From Acetobacter estunensis (lineage in GTDB: Bacteria > Pseudomonadota > Alphaproteobacteria > Acetobacterales > Acetobacteraceae): a stretch of 64,000 nt of DNA. Each line of letters opens with the position of its first letter. Within the stretch, counting starts at the first letter, position 1. This document shows, one piece after another, positions 9,061 to 16,993 of the stretch. The position numbers and the translations under genes were made by a program. The notes under the pieces are model-generated. The model was given only the letters and a program-made list of their open reading frames with translations, had not been told where the DNA came from and made no database searches. The stretch lies in assembly GCF_011516945.1 (NCBI RefSeq), contig NZ_WOTH01000004.1, positions 62,001 through 126,000 of the forward strand, read 5' to 3'.

Positions 9061-9300
9061 GGTGTGACTCCTCTCGTGCGTGGATGGCGGCATCGTCTTC
9101 GTGGCGTGATGCCGGAGTGCATTTCCTGAGTGTAGGAGAATGATCCGCGTGAAAGAAGAGCGAGACGGTGGAAGAGCGATGCAGGGTTGGTGGTTGTGCG
9201 CGGCTGTGGCAATGTGCGCGCCGAACTCTGAGCACGGCCGTCCTTTGCGGAATGCCCCGGTCTGTGTTTGCGGGTTTGAACTTGGGGCAAATGGGGCGTG

Positions 9301-10032
9301 ATGAACGAAGTCTTGCAGAGGGTCCGCAGCGAGTCGGCGGAAGACGTGTCTCGTCAGGGAGAGGCGCACGGGCCGAAGGTTGCTCTGGACGCCGATGCCG
9401 TAAAGGCCGCGTACCGACGCTGGGCCGGTGTGTATGACACCGTCTTTGGCGGTATTTCCGCATTCGGGCGCAAGCGCGCCGTGGCAGCCGTCAATCGCCT
9501 GCCGGGCAGTCGTGTTCTGGAAGTGGGCGTGGGAACGGGGCTTGCGCTGCCGCATTACACTGCGGCCAAGCGGGTCACGGGAATCGATCTTTCGGGCGAT
9601 ATGCTGGCGCGCGCGCGTGAGCGCGTGCGTCGCGATCATCTGACGAATGTCGATGCGTTGCTGGAAATGGACGCTGAGGACACGCGCTTTGCGGATAATT
9701 CATTCGACATCGCGGTGGCCATGTTCGTGGCGTCTGTCGTGCCGCATCCGCGCCGCCTGCTGACCGAACTCAAGCGCGTTGTGAAACCCGACGGTTATAT
9801 CCTGTTCGTCAATCATTTCCTGACGCCCCATGGTGTGCGCGGAGCGATTGAGCGTGGCATGGCGCGGGCGTCCCATTCTCTGGGATGGCACCCCGACTTT
9901 GCGATGGAAGCGCTTCTGCCTCCGGAAGATATCGCGCGGGCGCGTATCGAGCCTGTGCCCCCTGCCGGATTGTTCACCCTCGTCACGCTTCGGCAGGAAG
10001 ACCTTTCTGCTGCGCAGGAAAAAGTCGCCTGA
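9301..10032 (+). CDS. Class I SAM-dependent methyltransferase, PmtA-like phosphatidylethanolamine N-methyltransferase
   Basis: 243 aa. The N-terminal AYRRWAGVYDTVFGG and the SAM-binding motif I VLEVGVGTGLALPHY (residues 72-86) match the Rhodobacter/Acetobacter PmtA type, which methylates phosphatidylethanolamine to phosphatidylcholine at the membrane surface. Motif II GIDLSGDMLARARERV and the later DGYILFVNHF are also present. A GTG immediately precedes the chosen ATG. The ribosome site is weak. The name rests on overall resemblance; another small-molecule methyltransferase role is possible. Confidence 0.8.
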   Translation: MNEVLQRVRSESAEDVSRQGEAHGPKVALDADAVKAAYRRWAGVYDTVFGGISAFGRKRAVAAVNRLPGSRVLEVGVGTGLALPHYTAAKRVTGIDLSGDMLARARERVRRDHLTNVDALLEMDAEDTRFADNSFDIAVAMFVASVVPHPRRLLTELKRVVKPDGYILFVNHFLTPHGVRGAIERGMARASHSLGWHPDFAMEALLPPEDIARARIEPVPPAGLFTLVTLRQEDLSAAQEKVA

Positions 10033-10206
10033 TCCCCGCATTCCGGGTTTGCCTGCGCGTCACGGACAGGGCTGGCTTGTGGCGGCATGAGGGGATGACG
10101 CTTTCTGGTTGCATGAATTTTCGGTAGGGTGGGATGTTTTCCACCCACCTGCCGGAGGCGTGCCGCGCCCTGTCAGGTGGAAGACGTGTTCCCGACTTGA
10201 TGAAAG

Positions 10207-11478
10207 ATGCGCGTGACCATGGCTGTTTCGACGTCCTCCGCCGAGCGAACCTTCAGCCGTAACGGGGGTGTTCCTTCGCCCGTTGTGGCCGGGTATCTGC
10301 TGCTTGCTGCGGGGGTGAGCGGGCTGGCGGGTCTGTCGATGCTGTTGCAGCAGATCGGTCTTCTGCCCGATGATCTGGCGCAAGCGATTGCCCGGTTTCA
10401 CCCTGCGGCCATGTTGCTGCTTGTCGGTGTGCCCGCTTTTCTCGGTGGTTTTGGGCGCCTGTTCCTGAGGCAGGATCTGATAGGGGCCTCATCCAGCGCG
10501 AATCGTCTCGTAAAACCGTTCGATGTCGTCGCATTAGGGTTGATCGCTCTTTCCTTACCCATTTTTCTTGCGGCGTCCGGGACTGTCGCGCCGCTCGGTG
10601 TGGTGGTCTGGTGTGCAGGTGCAGCACTTCTCGCGGCGACCACGCTGGGCGTTGTTCTGGATTCGCATGCGGGCCCGGGCGTGGTGGCGCCTCGTGGTGA
10701 CGATCATCCCGTCGTTCTGGCGCCCTTTTCCATTTTTGTCTGGACGCAGCTTCTGGCCGCCTGCGGCCTGCTCTTCGTCGCACCGGTTCTGGCGGCGTCC
10801 GCCACGCGAGCACTCATCAACGGGGGGCAGGCCATCGTTTCGTTTGCACCGCCGTTGACGCTGATCGTGCTGGTGGCGGCCTTCGGTATGGCCGCACGTC
10901 TGTTCGAGGCACTTGCACCGACGACGGATCGTGCGCGCCATCTGGCGGTGGCGGTCTCCGCCATTGCTGGCTTGGGTGGTCCTGTGCTGTGGGCGCAAGC
11001 AAATCTTGCCCATGTCTCGCAGGCGGTCACTGTCACGGAGAGCAATGTTCTGGCCGCGATGGCCTCGATTGTGTTCACCTTTATCTGGGTGTCGGCTTTG
11101 TGGCGTCGGAAGGTGGCGCTGGGAGCGCAGTCCGGTGTGCCCGTGCTCTGGGCTTCCGGCTTTTTCGTGCTGCTTGCGGCAGGCTGGGCAGGGCAGGGCG
11201 TGCATATGGCCGTTCTGAACGGTGCGGCTTTCGTTCTGTTCGGCGCGCTGTATGGCTGGATCGATGCGCGGACTGAAGGCCGTTATCCGGCCCGTCTGGC
11301 GCAGATTCAGTTCGCTCTCATGTTCTTTGGCGTGGTGTTGGCGGGCGGTAATGACGTCATGAAAACGCTTGGTGGCGGTCTGATGGTGGCTTCGCTCATC
11401 ATGTTGGCCGCCGTTCTTCTGGGAACGATGCGCAACGCTGTGTCGGCCCGGGTGACTTCCCAGGAGATCGGCCGGTGA
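10207..11478 (+). CDS. Degenerate haem-copper oxidase subunit I-like membrane protein (catalytic ligands largely lost)
   Basis: 423-aa protein with about 10-12 hydrophobic helices. Several stretches track cytochrome oxidase subunit I in order: FHPAAMLLLVGVPAFLGGFG resembles the helix II region 'H..IMxFFxVMPxxIGGFGN'; FSIFVWTQLLAACGLLFVAP resembles '[22 protein letters not shown]'; FTFIWVSALW and PVLWASGFFVLL resemble helices VIII-IX. The HPEVY motif of helix VI, the paired Cu-B histidines and the HDTYYVVAHFHY helix X motif are missing or reduced to single His residues. It overlaps ctaB by 4 bp (GTGA). I infer that it cannot be an oxygen-reducing subunit. It may be a relic or a repurposed membrane scaffold. 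Confidence 0.65.
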   Translation: MRVTMAVSTSSAERTFSRNGGVPSPVVAGYLLLAAGVSGLAGLSMLLQQIGLLPDDLAQAIARFHPAAMLLLVGVPAFLGGFGRLFLRQDLIGASSSANRLVKPFDVVALGLIALSLPIFLAASGTVAPLGVVVWCAGAALLAATTLGVVLDSHAGPGVVAPRGDDHPVVLAPFSIFVWTQLLAACGLLFVAPVLAASATRALINGGQAIVSFAPPLTLIVLVAAFGMAARLFEALAPTTDRARHLAVAVSAIAGLGGPVLWAQANLAHVSQAVTVTESNVLAAMASIVFTFIWVSALWRRKVALGAQSGVPVLWASGFFVLLAAGWAGQGVHMAVLNGAAFVLFGALYGWIDARTEGRYPARLAQIQFALMFFGVVLAGGNDVMKTLGGGLMVASLIMLAAVLLGTMRNAVSARVTSQEIGR

Positions 11479-12431
11479 GCGGCGCTGTTGCAGAGGGGCG
11501 TCCCGCACGGCCTCGTTTCGAGACGGCGCGCGTCGGCACAAAGGCGCATGACTGGGTGCAGCTTCTCAAGCCCCGTGTGATTTCGCTGGTGGTGTTCACA
11601 GGGGCGGCGGGTCTGTTCATGGCGCCGGGTCACATGAATCCGGTGATTGCGGCTGTCAGCATCCTGTGCATCTGTCTGGCATCAGGTGCGGCTGGTGCCA
11701 TCAATATGTGGTACGACCGCGACATCGACATCGTCATGCAGCGCACCGCCACGCGCCCCATTCCGGGCGGACGTATTCCCGCGGATGGAACGCTGGCCTA
11801 TGGGCTGGGTCTGTCGGTGTTCTCTGTGGCGCTGATGTGGCTGGCGACGAACGCTCTGGCGGCCGGTATTCTGGCGTTCTCGATCTTTTTCTATGCCGTG
11901 ATCTACACGATGTGGCTCAAGCGCTCGACGCCGCAGAACATCGTGATCGGCGGTGCGGCCGGGGCATTCCCGCCCATGATCGGTTGGGCGGCAGCGACCG
12001 GCTCCATGAGCGTGATGCCCATCGTCATGTTCGCCATTGTCTTTCTGTGGACGCCCCCCCATTTCTGGTCGCTCTCGCTGTATGCCTGCAAGGATTATGG
12101 GCGCGCCGGTATTCCGATGTTGCCGGTGGTCAAGGGAGCGCGTCATACACGCTGGCAGATCCTGATTTACACGGTGCTGCTTCTGGCTGTGTCGCTCGTA
12201 CCGTCTTTTCTGCGTCTGAGCGGACCTCTTTATACAGTGACGGCGCTGGCGCTCGGGCTTGGCTTCATTGCCTGCGCCGTGCGCGTACTGCGTGAAAAGC
12301 AGGATGCGGGCGGTGTCAGTCTGAACGGGGACAAGGCGGCGCGCGTGTCGTTCCGCTTTTCGCTGGCCTATCTGTTCCTGCTGTTTTGCGGCCTGCTCGC
12401 CGATCACGCCCTGATGGGATGGCTTTCATGA
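11475..12431 (+). CDS. ctaB: Protoheme IX farnesyltransferase (haem O synthase)
   Basis: 318 aa, GTG start overlapping the upstream stop. This membrane UbiA-superfamily prenyltransferase attaches a farnesyl group to haem b to give haem O, the cofactor of bo3-type quinol oxidases. The prenyl-diphosphate/Mg site NMWYDRDIDIVMQRTATRP is visible around residues 75-94, and a second acidic region lies near YACKDYGRAGIPMLPVV. About eight helices follow. It sits between the oxidase-like gene and a CoxF-like gene, a remnant of a cytochrome oxidase biogenesis cluster. A bo3 oxidase elsewhere in the genome is its probable customer. Confidence 0.95.
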   Translation: MSGAVAEGRPARPRFETARVGTKAHDWVQLLKPRVISLVVFTGAAGLFMAPGHMNPVIAAVSILCICLASGAAGAINMWYDRDIDIVMQRTATRPIPGGRIPADGTLAYGLGLSVFSVALMWLATNALAAGILAFSIFFYAVIYTMWLKRSTPQNIVIGGAAGAFPPMIGWAAATGSMSVMPIVMFAIVFLWTPPHFWSLSLYACKDYGRAGIPMLPVVKGARHTRWQILIYTVLLLAVSLVPSFLRLSGPLYTVTALALGLGFIACAVRVLREKQDAGGVSLNGDKAARVSFRFSLAYLFLLFCGLLADHALMGWLS

Positions 12432-12568
12432 CAACGACATCCATGGATCTGACCGCCGCTGAGCAGGCTGAACTGACACGTCGTCAGAAAGGTCGTCTTT
12501 TCGGCCTGATTGGTTTCGTGCTCGCCATGGTTGTGATCGTCTACGTTCTGGCGCTGATCCGTCTCTGA
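12428..12568 (+). CDS. Small CoxF-like membrane protein
   Basis: 46 aa. The ATG overlaps the ctaB stop (ATGA). A polar N-terminus with LTAAEQAELTRRQKGR precedes one membrane helix, LFGLIGFVLAMVVIVYVL. The size, the 'L T x x E ... RR..' head and the place directly after ctaB match the short CoxF proteins found between ctaB and ctaG in alphaproteobacterial oxidase operons. No ctaG follows here; the next gene is convergent. Its function is unknown and it is assigned by position and shape only. Confidence 0.7.
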   Translation: MTTTSMDLTAAEQAELTRRQKGRLFGLIGFVLAMVVIVYVLALIRL

Positions 12569-12594
12569 CGGACCAGCGTAACAACCGGCAGGAC

Positions 12595-13395
12595 TCAGCG
12601 CGTCCGTACGAGTTCGTATAATCCGATGGCCGCAGCGACGGAGACGTTGAGGCTCTCCATCGTGCCCGGCATGTAAAGTCCCGCGATCTCATCGCAGTTC
12701 TCGCGGGTGAGTCGGCGCAGACCATCGCCTTCTGAGCCGAGCACGAGCACGGTGCGGCGTCCCTGGAGGGATGCGCCATCCAGACGGTTACCACCGGCAT
12801 CCAGACCGATCGTCCAGAAATCGCATTGACGAAGGGTCTCAAGGCAACGCGAGAGATTGACCACGCGCACCAGCGGCACAATCTCCAGTCCGCCCGAGGC
12901 GGCTTTGGCCAGCGCGGAGCCTTCTTCCGGCGCGTGGCGGTCCTGCACCACAACGCAGGCCGCTCCGAAGGCGGCGGCCGAGCGCAGGATGGCGCCGACA
13001 TTGCGTGGGTCCGTCACCTGATCGAGCACCAGCACGGGGCCGGGGCGCTCAATGGCGTCTTCCAGCGCGATGCCCTCAAGCGGTTCGACAAGGGCCGCAA
13101 CCCCCTGATGCACCGCATCCGCGCCCAGAAGGGCGGTAAAACGGCTCTTGTCGGCGCGTTCGATATGCGGTGGGAGCGGAACAGACAGACGCGCGACGAA
13201 ATCGGCTTCCGCTTCGGGGGAAAGGAGGACGCGCTGGATCGTGCGGTGAGGGTTCTCTAGAGCGGCCTGTGTCGCGTGGATACCGGAGATCCAGTAGGGA
13301 CCGCCCGACTTGCCGTGTCCGCGTCCATGGCGGCGTGCAGGCTTACGGGAGGAGGATGCCGCGTCGGGACGGGCGTGTGGGGGAGGTGTGCGCAT
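12595..13395 (-). CDS. rlmB: 23S rRNA (guanosine-2'-O-)-methyltransferase, TrmH/SpoU family
   Basis: 266 aa. The N-terminal basic stretch and L30e-like substrate-binding domain (WISGIHATQAALENP) are followed by the knotted SPOUT domain. Its three motifs are all present: LDQVTDPRNVGAILRSAAAF, VLVLGSEGDGLRRL and MPGTMESLNVSVAAAIGLY. RlmB methylates G2251 of 23S rRNA in the peptidyl-transferase P loop. It is convergent with the CoxF-like gene (26 bp between stops). Its start lies 110 bp from tRNA-Tyr, which is on the other strand. Confidence 0.94.
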   Translation of the reverse strand: MRTPPPHARPDAASSSRKPARRHGRGHGKSGGPYWISGIHATQAALENPHRTIQRVLLSPEAEADFVARLSVPLPPHIERADKSRFTALLGADAVHQGVAALVEPLEGIALEDAIERPGPVLVLDQVTDPRNVGAILRSAAAFGAACVVVQDRHAPEEGSALAKAASGGLEIVPLVRVVNLSRCLETLRQCDFWTIGLDAGGNRLDGASLQGRRTVLVLGSEGDGLRRLTRENCDEIAGLYMPGTMESLNVSVAAAIGLYELVRTR

Positions 13396-13505
13396 GATCG
13401 GGTGCTATACGCTGGTCTGGGCGGCCCGTCATCACGTTCCGCAGCAGGGAAAACGTCAAAGCACATTGACAGACGCCCTGAAGCCCCTTAATCCGTCGCC
13501 CCAAC

Positions 13506-13591
13506 GGAAGAGTGCCCGAGTGGCTAAAGGGGGCGGACTGTAAATCCGCTGGCGTACGCCTACGTTGGTTCGAATCCAACCTCTTCCACCA
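13506..13591 (+). tRNA. tRNA-Tyr (anticodon GTA), CCA encoded
   Basis: The acceptor stem GGAAGAG (13506-13512) pairs with CTCTTCC (13581-13587) and is followed by ACCA. The anticodon stem GCGGA/TCCGC encloses the loop CTGTAAA with GTA at 13540-13542. A long variable arm and the T-loop GTTCGAATC are present. At 86 nt with a long extra arm it is a bacterial class II tRNA-Tyr. Confidence 0.97.
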
Positions 13592-13872
13592 TTTCCTCCG
13601 CAAAAATATATCGTATTCACTGTTCGCTGCGCGCATCCTTATGGATTTGCCGTCGCAATGTTTGCGTCTGGTTGGGCCGCCAGTGTCTGTGACTGACTTT
13701 AATCCCCTGTGCATTCCCATGCTGAGGCGTTCGATTATCCGCATAACGCATGGACCATTGCGGCCGTCATTTTGTTATGACGGGACGGAAATGGTCTCAT
13801 GCTGTGTCGCTGGGGCGGCCTGTGGAGCCGCCCTCAAACCCCGCCGATTGGCGCTGAGCTTTTCGTCATCAC

Positions 13873-14406
13873 TCAGAAATAGTGGCGCAGATAGACCTTG
13901 GGCACGCCCTCGGTGTTGAAGCACGAGAACACGAACACCGCGATCCAGAGCACGCAACTGGCAATGCAGAACACGCCTGACCATGAGGGAAGGACGGAGC
14001 GTTCGCTGGTCACGATCGGGCGGAAAATGGCGCGATGACCGAGACGCGCCGAGAGCAGGGCGAGTGCGATGGCTAGCAGTTTGGGCGTGAGATAGGCCCG
14101 GCTGCCCACGCGCACGGGGTCGTAGAAGAACAGCAGCACGCCGGTGGCCATCACGACTGCAAAGCTCCAATGCAGTGGACGCATCATGAAACGTGAGATG
14201 GATGTCAGTACATGGCGATCGAGATTCTGTGCCACCGCCAGCACGAATAGAAGCTCGATTCCGAAAAACGCTGCTGACGACAGGATGTGCAGCATTCGGA
14301 TGATGTAGTGAACCGGCTGTAGCCAGAAATGGTACATCCGGCTGTCGAGTGCGGTGAGCAGCGGATAGGGGAGCCGCATGAAGGCCAACGGATGGGTGGA
14401 AGACAT
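13873..14406 (-). CDS. Histidine-rich four-helix membrane protein, function unknown
   Basis: 177 aa from the ATG at 14406. Four hydrophobic segments are visible: around residues 34-60, 79-97, 108-123 and 142-162. Histidines sit at or near helix ends (H33, H40, H65, H79, H124), a layout that could bind haem or metal, although no named motif is complete. I do not recognise the family with confidence; small cytochrome b561/DUF-type membrane proteins are the nearest guess. It is divergent from the FtrB-type gene, with a Fur-box-like sequence in the shared intergenic region, so it probably belongs to the iron uptake locus. Confidence 0.7.
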   Translation of the reverse strand: MSSTHPLAFMRLPYPLLTALDSRMYHFWLQPVHYIIRMLHILSSAAFFGIELLFVLAVAQNLDRHVLTSISRFMMRPLHWSFAVVMATGVLLFFYDPVRVGSRAYLTPKLLAIALALLSARLGHRAIFRPIVTSERSVLPSWSGVFCIASCVLWIAVFVFSCFNTEGVPKVYLRHYF

Positions 14407-14443
14407 GATGACGCTGGGTGCTCCCCGAACTGTACGTTGACTT

Positions 14444-14458
14444 TGATAATTATTCTTA
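14444..14458 (+). promoter_or_regulatory. Candidate Fur-box-like operator
   Basis: TGATAAT-T-ATTCTTA matches the 7-1-7 Fur consensus TGATAAT-n-ATTATCA at 12 of 14 arm positions. It lies between the divergent membrane protein gene and the ferrous iron uptake genes, about 37 bases before the FtrB-type start. A TTGACT at 14437-14442 abuts it, but I see no good -10 at the right distance. This is a candidate only; alphaproteobacteria may use Irr or RirA instead. Confidence 0.4.
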
Positions 14459-14494
14459 ATAGCGATGCACATCAAGACGACCGGAGACCCGCTT

Positions 14495-14824
14495 ATGCGC
14501 CTCAGCCATCTGTTGCCTTTCTGCCTGATCTTCCTGTCCTGCACGGCGAATGCGCAGACCGTGGTGCAACTCACGCTCAAGGACCATCACTTCACGCCTG
14601 ATCATGTTGAAGTACCGGCGGGCGAGAGGTTTTTCATCGAACTTGAAAATCAGGATGACACGACTGACGAGTTCGAGAGCTACGACATGAAATTTGAGAA
14701 AATCATTGTGTCGGGCGGGAAAATTCGGGTCCACGCAGGTCCTCTTCATCCGGGCACCTACACCTTCTTCGACGACTATCACCCTGATCAGGCGCGCGGC
14801 ACCGTAACGGCGGTGGGGAAATAA
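14495..14824 (+). CDS. Periplasmic cupredoxin-like protein of a ferrous iron uptake system (FtrB type)
   Basis: 109 aa from the ATG at 14495, with GGAG 9 bases upstream. A signal peptide (MRLSHLLPFCLIFLSCTANA) is followed by a small beta-sandwich domain ending in PGTYTFFDDYHPDQARGTV, the mark of the Cys-less cupredoxins that accompany FTR1 permeases. The typical type-1 copper cysteine is absent, as in that subfamily. Family role: oxidation or handling of Fe(II) at the outer face before uptake by the permease. The FTR1 gene follows 3 bp later. Confidence 0.85.
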   Translation: MRLSHLLPFCLIFLSCTANAQTVVQLTLKDHHFTPDHVEVPAGERFFIELENQDDTTDEFESYDMKFEKIIVSGGKIRVHAGPLHPGTYTFFDDYHPDQARGTVTAVGK

Positions 14825-14827
14825 GTC

Positions 14828-15670
14828 ATGCTCGGAAGTCTGATAATCGTTTTTCGTGAAGTGATGGAAGCCGGTCTGATTGTGGGGATCGTGCTGGCAG
14901 CCACGCGCGGCATTCCCGGACGCGGCTGGTGGGTGGCGGGCGGCATCGGCGCGGGCGTGGCGGGAGCGGCTCTGCTGGCCTGTTTTGCCGGTGCGCTCTC
15001 GCAGGCTTTTTCGGGCAACGGACAGGACATTTTCTCGGCGTTCGTTCTGTGTCTCGCGGTGGCCATGCTGTCGTGGCACATCATCTGGATGTCCCGGCAC
15101 GGACGCGAGATGGCACAGAATGCGAAGAGCTTCGGTGCTGAGGTGTCTTCGGGCAGCAAATCCCTCTTCGCCATGGCGACGGTCGTGGCCGTGGCGGTAC
15201 TGCGCGAGGGCATGGAAATCGTGCTGTTTCTCTATGGAATCGCGGTGTCGGCGCATGAGAGTGCGGCCAGCATGATTCTGGGCGGACTACTGGGTGTGGC
15301 CTGTGGTGCGGCCCTCTCATGGGCGTTGTATCGCGGGCTTGTCATTATCCCGCTCAAGCATCTGTTCAGTGTGACGAATACATTGGTGGCGTTGCTGGCG
15401 GCCGGGATGGCCAGTCAGGCCGCCGCCCTTCTTGCCAATGACGACCTGATCCCTGCTCTGGGTTTCGACCTATGGGATTCCTCGTGGCTGCTGTCGGACG
15501 GCAGCATGATCGGACGGGCGGCCAAGGCGCTGTTTGGCTACTCCGATCGCCCGATGGGGATTCAGGTTCTCGTGTGGGTGCTGACGCTGCTTGCCCTTCT
15601 CGTGGCCGAGCGCGTCGTACGTCGCCAGCTTCCCAAAGCCCCGATGCGGCGGCAATCCGTCGCAGGCTGA
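14828..15670 (+). CDS. FTR1-family iron permease (FtrC type)
   Basis: 280 aa, seven predicted helices. Both iron-binding REXXE motifs are intact: REVME at residues 10-14 and REGME at 126-130. Family knowledge: high-affinity iron permease working with a periplasmic oxidase or P19-type protein. It starts 3 bp after the cupredoxin gene and is followed after 38 bp by the P19-type gene. Together they form a FtrB-C-A order. Confidence 0.94.
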   Translation: MLGSLIIVFREVMEAGLIVGIVLAATRGIPGRGWWVAGGIGAGVAGAALLACFAGALSQAFSGNGQDIFSAFVLCLAVAMLSWHIIWMSRHGREMAQNAKSFGAEVSSGSKSLFAMATVVAVAVLREGMEIVLFLYGIAVSAHESAASMILGGLLGVACGAALSWALYRGLVIIPLKHLFSVTNTLVALLAAGMASQAAALLANDDLIPALGFDLWDSSWLLSDGSMIGRAAKALFGYSDRPMGIQVLVWVLTLLALLVAERVVRRQLPKAPMRRQSVAG

Positions 15671-15708
15671 AGCGGTTCTTCTGTCTTCATTTTGAAAAGA
15701 GGTCGGTC

Positions 15709-16230
15709 ATGAAAAAAGCTGTTCCCGTCCTGTCCGCGGCGGGGCTTGCCGCTGCGCTGCTCGCATCTCCAGCACTGGCCCGCGAATATCCAGTGGGCGG
15801 TCCGGTCCAGACCCACGATATGGAGATCGCCTCAAGCTATCTCGTGGGCATCGAGATGGCGCCCATGCCGGCGGACATGCCGATGGGTGACGATGTGATC
15901 CATCTGGAGACGGATGTGCATGCTACAGCCGACAACCAGTGGGGTTTCCCCGAGGGGGCGTGGGTTCCGTACCTCAAGATCGATTACACGCTGACCAAGA
16001 AGGGTTCGTCTTTCAAGGCGGCGGGCACCATGCGTTCCATGACCGCCAAGGACGGCCCGCACTACGCCAACAACGTGAAGATGGATGGCCCCGGCGATTA
16101 CACCGTGGTGCTGACCTACAGTTCTCCCGAGGTGAATGGTTTCCTGCATCATGTTGACAAGGAGACGGGCACGCCGGGATTCTGGCAGCCGTTTACCGAG
16201 ACCTTCACCTTCAAATATCCGCAGAAGTAA
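15709..16230 (+). CDS. P19/Tp34-family periplasmic iron-binding protein (FtrA type)
   Basis: 173 aa from the ATG at 15709, with AGAGG about 7 bases upstream. The open frame continues upstream but overlaps the permease gene. A signal peptide ending in ASPALA is followed by the P19 domain. Metal-site segments are YLVGIEMAPMPADMPMGDD, HLETDVHATADNQWGF and, near the C-terminus, FLHHVDKETG; Met, Glu and His from these bind copper and iron in the family. It acts in the periplasm as a dimer feeding the FTR1 permease. A strong terminator follows. The fourth family partner, the ferredoxin-like FtrD, is not found here. Confidence 0.93.
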   Translation: MKKAVPVLSAAGLAAALLASPALAREYPVGGPVQTHDMEIASSYLVGIEMAPMPADMPMGDDVIHLETDVHATADNQWGFPEGAWVPYLKIDYTLTKKGSSFKAAGTMRSMTAKDGPHYANNVKMDGPGDYTVVLTYSSPEVNGFLHHVDKETGTPGFWQPFTETFTFKYPQK

Positions 16231-16256
16231 CAGCGGAATCTTGGAAAACAGGACGG

Positions 16257-16286
16257 AAAGGGGAGAGCAGCGCTCTCCCTTTTTTA
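16257..16286 (+). terminator. Intrinsic terminator after the iron uptake operon
   Basis: GGGAGAGC (16261-16268) and GCTCTCCC (16272-16279) form a stem with a 3-nt loop. It is preceded by AAAG and followed by six T (16280-16285). It lies between the ends of the convergent P19-type and Nudix genes and could serve the plus strand well and the minus strand weakly. Confidence 0.88.
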
Positions 16287-16294
16287 TTGGAGAT

Positions 16295-16993
16295 TCAGCG
16301 ACCGGTCACAGCACGCGCCCGGTAGAGAAACCAGCTCAGAAGACAGTGGGCGTTGGTCGTGTGACGGGGCATGTCGTCCAATGGCACGACCAGAACGGCT
16401 GTGTGCTCGTGCTCGTTCGCCAGTCCTTCCTTGCGGCCCATCATCTGGTTCATTTCAGCTCGTGTGAGCGTGATGTCCACGGCGTAGAGCGTCATTTCTT
16501 CATTGCTGCCGCCGGGAGAAATGAGAACCGGTTCCTCGCGCAGCCGGTAAGGACGATGGCTTGTGCGGGTGAGGTCGATGCCCGTTTCTTCGTGCAATTC
16601 CTGCAACGCCGCCACATCCACCGTATCATTATCGACCATCCCGGCAGGAAGTGCCGCGACCATGCGGCCTGCCGGGAGGCGCGCCTCATTAACGAGTACG
16701 ACGTGCTTTTCCGTTGGAGCATCTTCGATGGTGATGACGGGCATGATGGAAACGGTCGGGCCGCGCAGAATGGCGTAGCAGGGCATCTTCGCCCCGTCGT
16801 GCCGGGCGTCGGCTTCCACCACGATGAATCCCACCCGTGAGCCGAACATCAGCATGTCGCGCACGAGAACGGCGCGAAGCTCAAAGTCGGTGGATGTCTT
16901 TTCCAGCCACATGCGGAAATGACGGGCCTCCAGTGTGCGCTGATGAAGTACGGGTGGAACGGAGGTGGCGAACGTAATGGAGGGCGTGGTCAT
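16295..16993 (-). CDS. Nudix hydrolase, ADP-ribose pyrophosphatase-like
   Basis: 232 aa. A Nudix box is visible at LPAGMVDNDTVDVAALQELHEETGI, quoted here in part: LPAGMVDND, then QELHEETGI. The catalytic EExG is kept, but the canonical Arg of 'RExxEE' is Gln and the loop after PAGMVD is one residue short. The surrounding sequence (MLMFGSRVGFIVVEAD, DEN-like acidic N-terminus) suggests a cytosolic nucleoside-diphosphate hydrolase of the NudF group; the substrate is uncertain. It is convergent with the iron operon across a shared terminator. Confidence 0.8.
   Translation of the reverse strand: MTTPSITFATSVPPVLHQRTLEARHFRMWLEKTSTDFELRAVLVRDMLMFGSRVGFIVVEADARHDGAKMPCYAILRGPTVSIMPVITIEDAPTEKHVVLVNEARLPAGRMVAALPAGMVDNDTVDVAALQELHEETGIDLTRTSHRPYRLREEPVLISPGGSNEEMTLYAVDITLTRAEMNQMMGRKEGLANEHEHTAVLVVPLDDMPRHTTNAHCLLSWFLYRARAVTGR

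Noticed and set aside
8881-9639. Treating the small minus-strand membrane protein as a 252-aa protein
   Set aside because: The upstream part overlaps the methyltransferase gene, is Arg/His-rich junk-like sequence, and the GTG at 9060 has a good ribosome site.
13813-13833. GGGCGGC/GCCGCCC hairpin downstream of the 177-aa membrane protein gene
   Set aside because: A 7-bp stem without a T-run in either direction; not counted as a terminator.
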